From positions 1-64,000 of the forward strand of contig JBAOKB010000163.1 of NCBI GenBank assembly GCA_037044905.1: a stretch of 64,000 bases of DNA, written 5' to 3'. Position numbers and translations under genes: made by a program. The stretch is from Hortaea werneckii (Eukaryota; Ascomycota; Dothideomycetes; Mycosphaerellales; Teratosphaeriaceae). The notes under the pieces are model-generated. The model saw only the letters and a list, made by a program, of their open reading frames with translations, was not told the origin of the DNA and searched no databases. This document shows positions 22,463 to 32,028 of this stretch, piece by piece. Each line of letters starts with the position of its first letter. The stretch's first letter is position 1.

Positions 22463-23189
22463 GGTTGAGTGTGTTGCTGTTGTTGCTGTCCTGGATGAGC
22501 TGAGGGCAAGGCGGGTAGGTGTAGGATGGAAGGTCCGGGTCTGGTGGGGAGGAGAGGTGAAGGTGGAGGTGGAGGTGTTGTACACGTGGGAGGAAGTCCA
22601 AGGCGCTAAGAGGGATCTCGGTCTCGGTCTAGGTCGTGTGGTGGCCGCGGGGAGGGTGGAGAGCAGTTTGGCTGCTGGAGGGAGACAGGTTCGTCAATCC
22701 CTCTTGCTTGGCTAGGCGGAGATGGTGGAGATGGGTGGGATGGGCTTACTTTTGGCCATACAACTGACTTCCGCCGGGGTGGTTGTTCTGTATATGCTTG
22801 TGTGTAATGACAGCGCTTCCAAGGTTGACGGGGTGCCCGGTGACGGTGACGGTGACGGCATTGGGAGCTGTCAAGGTTCTCGCCTCGTTCGCCGACGCCC
22901 GACGCCCAAGCCCCGCCATTCCCTTTGCCATTGCAACCGCCATTGCGTTACTCGCAGCAATTGCCCCTCATCCTGTGGCGGTGTTGGTGTGGCTGGTCTG
23001 TCCTCGATACGTAGTACCCGCCCAACCGCGCCCGTGGACGCGATGAATGTGGCGTCAGCTATCGCGAACCCGAACCCATGACGAAAGCCGGACAGTCGAA
23101 GACCAATCTCAAACCCAAATCAATCTCATAAATTCGAATCTCAACTACTGTCGCTACTCGGTACTACCTACATAAGGTACCGCTGTATC
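22463..23189. promoter_or_regulatory. Shared upstream region of RKI1 and ULA1
   Basis: 727 bases between divergent start codons. It holds purine-rich GGAGGTGGAGGTGG runs on the RKI1 side and GGTACTACCTACATAAGGTACC just ahead of ULA1. Short frames here are chance. No defined factor site can be assigned. Confidence 0.4.
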
Positions 23190-24982
23190 ATGGCCACCGA
23201 CGACATCCCGCCACCGCTCCACGACATCCCCACAGCCAAAGAGAAGAAGTATGACCGCCAACTACGACTCTGGGGCGCCAGCGGTCAAGTCGCGCTGGAG
23301 GAGACGCATATTCTCCTCATCAACAACGGTTCCGGCGTAACCGGCGTGGAAACACTCAAAAACCTCGTCTTGCCAGGCATCGGCCAATTTACCATTCTCG
23401 ATCCCACCATCGTGTCCGAGGCCGACTTGGGCGTCAACTTCTTCCTCGAACATGCATCGCTGGGCAAGTTCCGAGCAGCCGAGACGGTGAAGCTATTGAT
23501 GGAATTGAATCCGACATGCCAAGGTCATGCCATTACTGAAGTAAGGAGACTCGACCTCGGTCTGGCAGCTGTCTCTCACTGACCGTGTTGTAGCCTCTCG
23601 AAACCTTCATTACCCGGGAAAACCCCTTGGCTAAATACAACCTCATCCTCGCCGCAGCCCCAATCGAGCCTTCAATCCTAGCACAGATCCAGGCTCATGC
23701 TCAGAAACAACAGACCCCCGCATTGTATCTTCATTCCGTCGGCTACCTTTCCTCCTTTGCCGCCCTCCTGCCGTCTGCTTTTCCCATCGTCGACACCCAT
23801 CCAGATCCGACTGCCACCACCGACTTGAGATTACTAAAGCCATGGTCGGAGCTGCTACAGTTCGCTAAGGAGAAGACGGCTGGGTTGGAGGAAGGCTCCA
23901 TGAGCGCAAACGACAAGGCACACATCCCATGGGTCTGCTTACTGCTGCACTACTTGGAGAAGTGGAAGGAGTCACACGAGGGCAAAGTCCCAGAGAATTA
24001 CAGGGAGAAGACCGAATTCAGAAGCTTAGTGAGATCTGGTGATGCCAATGAGGAGAACTTCGACGAGGCCTGTGCCGCAGTCCTGAAGTCTCTAAACCCA
24101 CCCACACCACCTAGCTCAGTTCGCGAGATCCTCTCCGCCCCTGAAACAACCAAACTCGATGCCGAATCACCATCGTTCTGGCTCATCGCCCACGCAGTGC
24201 ACACCTTCTACACCGAGCATAATCAACTACCTCTTCCAGGCGCCGTGCCAGACATGAAAGCACAATCAGCAGACTATATCAAGCTCCAAAACATCTACAA
24301 GCAGAAAGCCCGCGATGATTGCGCCCAAGTCATCGCCACCGTGTGCAAGCTCGAAAAGACCACCGGCCGCTCTCCAGAGACCGCGATCGAAGAGAAAGAA
24401 ATAGAGAATTTCTGCAAGGGCGCCGCCCACATTCATCTAGTCCGCGGACGACCTTGGCAGATCGCCGGATTAGAAGAAGACGAAGGGAAAGGAGAGGGGA
24501 GAAAGCCAGTGAAATTCAACGACCGCGCCAAGGCAATGGCGATGGAACTCACGATGCCCGAAAGTCTAATAGGGCTCCACCTGGCCTTCCTCGCCTGGGA
24601 CGAATACACTGCGACTCACTCCACACCCGCGCACAGTGGCGGCGGCGAGCTACCCCAGATGCCTGGCACCAAGCCGGCCGAAGATTGGCAGACGGACGTG
24701 GAAAAAGTGACGGGCATCGCGTTCCGCATGCTCGACTTACTCATCAAGGAAGCTGACACGCACATCGAAGACCCGGAGTACTCGGAAGCGAAGGCCAAAG
24801 TCGGCGATTTCTGTATGGAGTTGGTCCGGGCGGGAGGTGGCGAGCTCCATAATATTGCTAGTCTGATGGGAGGGTTGATTTCCCAGGAGGTGATCAAGAT
24901 TATCACCCGCCAGTATGTCCCTGTGGACAATACGTGCTTGTTTGATGGGGTCAAGAGTCGGAGTCAGGTGTTGAGGTTATAG
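23190..24982 (+). CDS. ULA1: NEDD8-activating enzyme E1 regulatory subunit (ULA1/NAE1)
   Basis: Non-catalytic half of the heterodimeric E1 that charges NEDD8/Rub1 for cullin neddylation. The partner, Uba3, is not in this window. Exons 23190-23540 and 23594-24982 (579 residues). The 53-base intron (GTAAGG to TTGTAG, CACTGAC branch) joins HAITE to PLETFITRENPLAKYNL. The N-terminal ThiF-like fold begins YDRQLRLWGASGQVALE, with the pseudo nucleotide loop INNGSGVTGVETLKNLVLPG and FTILDPTIVSEADLGVNFF. The middle holds the helical region that stands in for a catalytic-cysteine domain, and the C-terminus returns to the Rossmann fold at HNIASLMGGLISQEVIKI and YVPVDNTCLFDG. It lacks the catalytic Cys, as expected for this subunit. 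Length is slightly above the usual 530. Confidence 0.95.
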
Positions 24983-26019
24983 GGACCGGAAGAGAGAAAA
25001 GAAACAATGGGGTTGTCGGCGAAGGGAGCTTTCATGCGATGGTCAGGAGTCGTGAGACTGAATGAATAAGACGTTCAAACGTGGAATGTGGTGGCAATAG
25101 GTTGTGCACTCGCTGACGTTTCGTTTTTCTTTTTCTTCTTCTTTTTTCTTTGAATCATGCAGTGCTTACATTATTAGCACTGCTTCTTAAAAAGGCTGCA
25201 GTGAGAGAATAGCTCACGCTGCGTACGCATACATAGCCCAAATGCATACAGTCCCAACTGGACGTAGGAGTCTTTTGATTAGCAACGCCGCTCTACAATT
25301 CGAACTCGAACTCCATGTAGGAATCCTCGGACTGCCAAAATCGCGCTCTACGTTAACGAATCCCCGTTAGCTTTTTCGCTCTCGACGCCACTGTATATCG
25401 CCTTCGGTGTATCAATACTTCCTCTATAGCAAATGAGTTACGTCGAATTTCTACATCTCTTATCAGCAAGTTTAGACTGAATGACTAGAATCTCCGTTAG
25501 CTTTTTTGCTCTCCACGCTACTGTACATTACCTTCGGCGCAATAATTCCTCTACAGCAATGAGATACGTTCGCACTGCAATCTCTCTTAGCTTTTTTGCA
25601 CTCCACGCTACCGTATGTTACCATCGGTGTAACAATACCACCTCTGCAGCGATGAGATACAATCGGACTGTACAATTTTTGTAGCAAGTTCAGAATGTAT
25701 AAACATGATCTCCGTTAGCTTTTTCGCTCTATACGCTGCTATACATCACCTTCGGTTAGCAATACTCCCTCTGTAGCAAGGAGATATAAGCAAATGTATC
25801 AACATGATCTCCGTTAGCTTTTCTGCTTTCTACGCCACTGTACATTACCTTCGGTTAGCAATACTTTCTCTGTAGCAATGAGATATGACCGATTATCACG
25901 ATTCTTATGGGAAGATTAGACTGTAGATGATCACGAGTACCGGCCTACGAGGCTTGCGCCGTCCTCCAGCAACGCCATTTGAATCCTCCTTCTTGTAACA
26001 TGTCATGCCCCGCTTTCAG
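24983..26019. other. Intergenic between convergent ULA1 and NNT, with repeat block
   Basis: The 3' flanks of two convergent genes. A long T/C tract lies at about 25122-25151. Most of 25358-25890 is occupied by a five-copy degenerate tandem repeat, described separately. No gene supported. Confidence 0.6.
25358..25890. repeat. Five-copy degenerate tandem repeat, core about 75-80 bases
   Basis: The core begins ATCTCCGTTAGCTTTTT and ends in a GTAGCAATGAGATA-like segment. Copies start near 25359, 25489, 25579, 25708 and 25806, so the periods are about 130, 90, 129 and 98: a constant core with variable spacers. Inner landmarks kept in all copies are GTTAGCTTTT, CACGCTACTGTA-like, CCTTCGG or CATCGG, and CCTCTGTAGCAA. 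Copies 2 and 3 are 90 bases apart and so stay in frame on both strands, giving spurious repeat peptides (for example SFFALHATV on the plus strand). Copies differ by many substitutions, so the array is old. I recognise no transposon termini. Confidence 0.85.
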
Positions 26020-29000
26020 CTACTTCCCACTGCTCAGTGCCGACTTGAGAGCATCGCAGGTCGCTTTCGCGTCGCCGAAAAGCATCTTGGTGTTGGACGA
26101 GTAGAACAGCGGGTTGACAATGTCAGCGTATCCCGAGCCCATACCGCGCTTCATAACAACCACCTGCTTCGACTTGTATGCTTCGATGATAGGCATACCC
26201 GCGATCGGACTTGGATTTCCTTTGGGTCAGTATACTTCCCTGTTCTGATTCGGTGTGAATAAATCGGCTTACCTGTCCTTCTCAAGCGCAATCGGGTTCA
26301 CAGTATCATTAGCACCAATCACGACCGTCAGGTCCACGTCCTCAAACCCTTCCTCATTGATCTCATCCATCTCCAACACGATATCATACGGCACGCTGGC
26401 CTCGGCCAGCAACACATTACACTGGCCTGGCATCCTGCCCGCCACAGGATGAATGGCGAACTTGACTTCGACACCTTGAGATCGGAGGAAACTGACCATT
26501 TCCGCAATGGGGTACTGTGCTTTCGCGACTGCCATGCCGTATCCGACAACAATGACGACTTTCTGCGCTTCCCGGAGCGAGACAGCTGTCTCTTCCACTG
26601 TTGTCTGAGTGATCTCGCCTTCGATCTTCCGATCGGGGTTTCCTGCTGGGGCGGAGATGCCGCCGAACAGGACATTTGTGAGTGAGCGGTTCATGGCGAC
26701 GCACATGATGTATGAGAGGATGGAGCCGGAAACGCCGATGAGGGATCCGACTGTGGTGAGGATAGGTGAGTTCAGCATGAAACCTTCCGCTACTAGGGCG
26801 AATCCCGAGTAAGCGTTGAGGACGGTAATAACGACTGGCATATCCGCTCCGCCGATGGCAGCCGTGGTCGTGAAACCCTTGGCGAAGGATAAGGCGGTGT
26901 TGGCTGCGAGACAGGTGGCCGCCACGGCCGGCGCGCCTGGTGCTCCCGCGATGAAAGCCCCCATAGTTGCAACGTTACCGGTGAGTAAACCCACGTTGAT
27001 CAGGTGGCGACCAGGTAGGACCGTAGGACGGCTGGACATCTTTCCGGCAAGCTTCATGAAGGCTACAATTGAGCCCGTGAAAGTCACCCCGCCGACGAGC
27101 ACACCGAGGTAGCCGGTGACCATGTGGAGCATGTCGAGATGCTGTACGGCAGCCATGATTGACCCGATACTGGTTAGCACCGCAGCAAGGCCAACGACCG
27201 AGTGCAAGGCTGCAACCATCTGCGGAAGCTCAGTAGGACCAATACGCCGTCCTAGAAGCGCACCGATCAGACTTCCAGCTCCCGCCACGCCGAGACATTG
27301 CACAAGCGTCTCAGGGGCAAACCCGACTGCTGAGAGCGAAGCGAGCACACCCGAGCCAACACCCAGCATCCCCATCAGGTTCCCCGTCCGAGCTGTCGTC
27401 TGAGAAGCAAGTCCAGTAAGCGAGCCGATACATAGCAGACTACTGGTGAGATAGCCGGCCTGCACCAAACCTGCCATCCCCGTACTAGCAGCCATCAGAT
27501 ACCCACCGCCGAACAGCAACCCGGGAACGGCATAGAGCCATGGATATTCTGGAGGATCGGTTGGTCGACGAAACATATCCAACATACGTTTCGTGATAAC
27601 GAAACCACCCGCGACGTTGACGAACGCCAGGAGAACAGAAGTGGCCCCTAGCACCTGAGGGAGAGTTTGGGGCAGATATCCTCCGCCCATGATGAAGAAG
27701 CCTCCGATTCCGACCATGCCGCTGATGGCGTTGGTGACGCTCATGAGGGGGCTGTGGAGCGCAGGAGTCACACCCCAGACGACTCGGTATCCGATCAGGC
27801 CGGCGAGGGAGAAGGTAAAGAAGTTGCTCATGAAGAGGGGACCGGTGGCTTTGCCTAAGGCTAGTGCGGTTCCCATTGCGCCTGTGACGGCAGTCACCTC
27901 ACGTGTGGCCTTTTGCCATGGAGTCAGAGCCAACGTCTCGGCTTCCTTAGGGGCTTCGGCAGGCTTTGGCGCCGAAGCTGGTGGCGCAAGCGGAGGGGGT
28001 GGTTCGAGGAGATTTCCATCATGTGTGACGATTGAACGGCGGACGACTTCGTCGTTGAGATCGATTCCGAAGTGCCCTTCTTTGTTTGAGATTGAGAGCA
28101 GGAACTTGGTGATGTTGTTGGAGTACAATGTTGACGACTGAGTAGGTAGGCGGGATGGGAGATCGGTGTAACCGATGACTGTCACGCCTTGGTGGTAGGC
28201 CAATTCCCCGGGTACGGTGACTTCGCAATTACCGCCGTTCTCAGCGGCCAAGTCAACAATGACACTTCCGGGCTTCATGAGCCCCACCATCTCTTCGGTG
28301 ATCAACGTCGGTGCTGGTTTGCCGGGGATAAGGGCGGTTGTAACGATAATGTCAACTTCACGGCACTGCTGCGCGAAGAGTTTCATCTCGGCCTCGATGA
28401 ATTCTTTGGACATAACCTTGGCATAGCCGCCACCTCCGGAGCCCTCCTCTTTCATGTCCACCTCGATGAATTCAGCACCAAGTGACTGGACTTGCTCTCG
28501 TACAGCGGCGCGAGTATCGAAGCCGCGAACGATCGCACCCATCCGACGAGCAGTTGCAATTGCACTCAAGCCGGCAACACCAGCCCCAATGACCAGAACC
28601 TTACACGGAGGGACTTTCCCGGCTGCGGTTGTCTGACCAGTCATGTACCGGCCGAAATGGTTGCTAGCTTCTAGCACCGCTTTGTAGCCAGCAATGTTCG
28701 CCATGGACGAAAGGACATCAAAGCCCTGCGCACGGGTGATTCGTGGGATCATGTCCATGGCGAAGCTAGTCAGCTTCTTCTCCTGGTAGGTGTCGATGAT
28801 GCGCTTATTGCGATCCAGAGTCGGTTGCAGCATGCTAATGATAACGCCATTTTCCTTGAAGCCCTCGATAAAGTTATTTGGGCTCAAAGTCGTGCTCCTC
28901 AATCTTGGTGGTCGAACTTTGAGGACGATGTCCGAATCGGTCCATACACGGCTAGCATTGACCAAAGTCGCACCAGCTGCTTCATAATCATGCGCAGGGA

Positions 29001-29409
29001 ACTGTTATTCATTGTCAGCACCTATTAAATCCCCACGCATCATGAGAAAAGGGCAACATACCTGGGCTTGAAAACCCGCCCCATGCTCAACTAAAACCTC
29101 CTTGAAACCTTTCTTCAACAGCAGAGCCGCATTCTGGGGCGTGACCGCTACTCTACGCTCTCCAGTCCTAACCTCAGTCGGCACACCAATCGACAACTGG
29201 CTGTAAGGAACAGATTTGACAGCTTCCGACTCTGCAGGGGAAGAAGCAGATGAGGAGGTCTGACCCTGCTGCAGCTGCCTTGCAGATAAGCAAAAGACTC
29301 TGCTTCCCGCCCGATGAATACTCGAGCGCCAGAAGCTTGTTAGGCTCGTCCTGCTCTCCTTCCCATGTGGAGCAGTGAGCCTCAAAGGCCGGGAAGCGGT
29401 GGGCCACAT
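26020..29409 (-). CDS. NAD(P) transhydrogenase, mitochondrial, proton-translocating
   Basis: Couples hydride transfer from NADH to NADP+ to proton entry across the inner mitochondrial membrane. Exons 29409-29062, 29001-26273 and 26209-26020 (1088 residues, the usual length of the fused enzyme). The 60- and 63-base introns rebuild GAGFQAQ|FPAHDYEAAGA and ALEKD|SPIAGMPIIEA. Residues 1-60 are an Arg/Ser-rich mitochondrial presequence. Next is the alpha domain (IGVPTEVRTGERRVAVTP, then VIGAGVAGLSAIATARRMGA, the NAD site). The membrane region follows with roughly a dozen hydrophobic helices (for example FFIMGGGYLPQTL and GVGSGVLASLSAVG), then the beta domain with VVIVVGYGMAVAKAQYPI, the NADP motif, and FAIHPVAGRMPGQCNVLLAEA. 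The C-terminal exon carries MKRGMGSGYADIVNPLFY, the lid loop. The protein is in the alpha-membrane-beta order found in eukaryotes. Confidence 0.96.
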
Positions 29410-30400
29410 GGTGGCGAGCTGCTCAGGTTATCATAAAGCGGAAATCAACAGATCCTGCAGTCGTGCTTGTATGTGGCTACCCTTTCCCTTGCAGCAGCAG
29501 AAAGCGTTACGTCGGGAGCCTGCAGTGTCCGATTGATTGTCGCGCAACAGGTGACTTGGTTGGCTGGGCGATCAGTTGCACAGCATGCAGCGGATTGATG
29601 TGATGTGAGCGCGATTGCTGCTTGAACAGCTTCACTAAAGCTTCCAAGCTGCGGCAACGAGTGAAGCCTCAATTCCACATCAAAAAGATGCAGTGAGAGA
29701 TAGGTGTGTGATTGAAGAGAGGTACACGGAAGTGGTACGCGTCCACAGTGAAAGCCAGCGTGATAGCTCTCCTCTCCCCCACGACCTGGCCGCCGGTTAT
29801 TCTCCTTCGCTTGGCGGAAATGGTGCGGAGGTCTTTGGTTCCGGGGGATCGATCACGCGCCTGCACGTTTTCGCAGTAGTAGCCACGCGAGAGTAGTATC
29901 AGGTCTGCATGCAGGTATATTGCAGGGTTGCCAAATGCAGGTATCCGTGCATGCGGGGTCGCGGGGCGAGATCCCAGATTCTCTGGGGTATGCGGAGTAA
30001 CGCTGGCGAAGGTTTGAGGCTCTGCGGGAAGTACCATGTCTTCAATTTGATCAACAGCGGCGGGAGCATCTTTACAAGGGAAGATTTTTGGCCTCATATT
30101 GGAAAACCTGGTTCCGTTTAGACGGAGACCACAGCTTCAATGTTTCTTCAGCCGACATTCGGATACGTGCGCACAGCATGACATTTTTCGGAAAAGATAC
30201 AAGACTGCAAATGCTGCTTCTTGTTCGCGGTCGTGCGAAGTAGAATGATATCAATACGTATTCAGAAACACATGTGCAAACTTACAGTACAAGCCATGCT
30301 CCTTTCATCGCGCCCCTCCAAACGCCATCGCTCATGCGAGTGTGAAAAGGAAGGAAATTCCCAAAGTCTCATACATAGACTCCCAGGGCCTCTTCCGAGT
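29410..30400. other. Intergenic, upstream of NNT and downstream of VMA8
   Basis: One kilobase between two minus-strand genes. A 142-codon minus-strand frame at 29669-30097 starts with ATG but has no recognisable domain and odd composition, so I do not call it. Nothing else supported. Confidence 0.45.
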
Positions 30401-31634
30401 CTAGAAGATAACGTCCTCATCGCCGTCATCACCCAGGACATTCTTAGGTTCCTGAGTAGGCTCTGATGACTGAACATCCTGTTCTTCATTCTCCTTGTCG
30501 CTGCCGGCTCTCCCTGTCCTGTTCTTCAGCTCAGCGGCGGCTTCGGCATCCTCCTCCGCTCGCGCACGCTCCTTCACACCCTTGACCTTCTTCAGCCGGA
30601 AGAACTCCTCACGATCGACTTCGTCGAGTTCGGAGTTAATATAGCTGATTGTGTTTTCGGTTCGGGGAATGATGACGTGCTCACTACGGTACGTGTTAGC
30701 CAAGCCTTAATCATACCCTCATAAAGCCCCGAGCATCTCGTCGTCGCTAGTCCAGGGAATACGAGGCCTGAAGAGGCAAAGTGGGGGAAGGCCGAGACCT
30801 ACATGGCGTTCACTCTCCGATTGACCACCTTGATAACCTCGTCCAGGATTACAAAGGCCGTCTGCAGACTCGCAAGCTCCACCAGGGTCTCTACGGCTCG
30901 TGTGTACGTCTCTCGACATCGCTGGACTTGCTGACCTCCACGACCTAACCCGGTCATTTGAAAGTCGCCCCCAACCGAGTCGTCCGTATAAGATTCGAAT
31001 TGCGGGAGAAAGACACCGGAGACGTTCTCTTGTCGTGTCCGGACGCGGAGTTTGGCTTGTCGGACGGACTCTGTGACTTGGTAACCGACCTGTTGTGGGG
31101 TTCAAATGTTAGCATCTGGGCTGTATCGTAGCCGACTGATCCTCTCTCTCCATATGGCCGCCCCGTTTCTCTGTCGGATATCCGAGCGGCATTTTCATCC
31201 CAATCGTTTATCGTTCTGCTCTTGCCCTTTCCGACGATAGATTCTTCCCCTCTCATGAACACCCATCATCCCAAGCCCCGTTTTCTCCATGCAAAATCCC
31301 TTCTTGACTGCGTACATATACATACCATGTTGTTGCCAGTCGCGTAGGTCACTTCAGCCAAAGAAAAGGCAGCAATTTGCATGACACGACCCATCTTTCG
31401 CTTCGCCTCGTCAATCCGGCGGGTGATTTCACGGAAACGCTTGGTGAGAGCTTCGGATTTGCGCTTGAGAAGGTCGTGGCCAACCTGGGCGCCTTTAAGC
31501 TTGGACTTCATGGCACCGAGAGACTGGCGGGTCGGGAAGACTGCTTCCCTCTGGAAGATGAAGGGAGTGTGAGGTTAGCTTAGTGGAGGAGTGACGGATG
31601 GTAGCGGAGGACATACACCGGCGCCGGATGACAT
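30401..31634 (-). CDS. VMA8: V-type proton ATPase subunit D
   Basis: Central-stalk rotor subunit of the vacuolar ATPase V1 sector. Four exons: 31634-31617, 31550-31326, 31089-30803 and 30683-30401 (270 residues). The first exon is only 18 bases (MSSGAG). Introns of 66, 236 and 119 bases all have GT-AG ends; the last has a GCTAAC branch, and its splice rebuilds RRVNA|IEHVIIPRTENT. Conserved text in order: FPTRQSLGAMKSKLKGAQVG, HDLLKRKSEALTKRFREI, VGYQVTESVRQAKLRVR, LGRGGQQVQRCRETYTRAVE and YINSELDEVDREEFFRLKKV. The ends form the long antiparallel coiled coil of the rotor. The C-terminal tail is acidic (DDGDEDVIF) and somewhat longer than in yeast. Divergent from SYF1. Confidence 0.96.
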
Positions 31635-32028
31635 GGTTGCGGTGGAGGTAGCAAGACAGTGCTAGATGAGGATGCTATGCTTGAGAAGGCGAGTCAAATG
31701 TCCCAATGGGTGGCGCCGTGAGGTTGAATGCTCCAGAATCGCAGCCCTTGGAAGCTCCAGGTCTCCCCCAAGCGACGTCAACGGCCAGGCGACATGCTCC
31801 ACGCACAGGCCAAGCTTGACTCGCCGGCGTCTTGGCAAGGCTGAAACATTGCGAAGCTCTACATACTACTGTACAGTACCGTGTATGGAGAATTGGTCAC
31901 TGCGAATGAAGTAGTCCGATCCCATCAGCTTGCCGCCGTCACACGACGCTTTCGCTCGCGTCGCCTCGTCGCGATTGCGTCCGCCCTCCGCCCTCCCTCC
32001 GCCCTCCTTCCGCTCGACCTTCGAGATT
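31635..32028. promoter_or_regulatory. Shared upstream region of VMA8 and SYF1
   Basis: About 394 bases between divergent starts. It includes the duplicated CCGCCCTCCGCCCTCCCTCCGCC pyrimidine tract at about 31979-32008, close to SYF1. The SYF1 frame is open through much of it, but no ATG supports coding upstream of 32029. Confidence 0.4.

Noticed and set aside
25472..25687. Repeat peptides on both strands of the tandem repeat (30-residue period)
   Set aside because: Arise because two repeat copies are exactly 90 bases apart; no start context, and the other copies break the frame.
29669..30097. 142-codon minus-strand frame upstream of NNT
   Set aside because: Has an ATG but no recognisable motif and chance-like composition; no splice or homology support.
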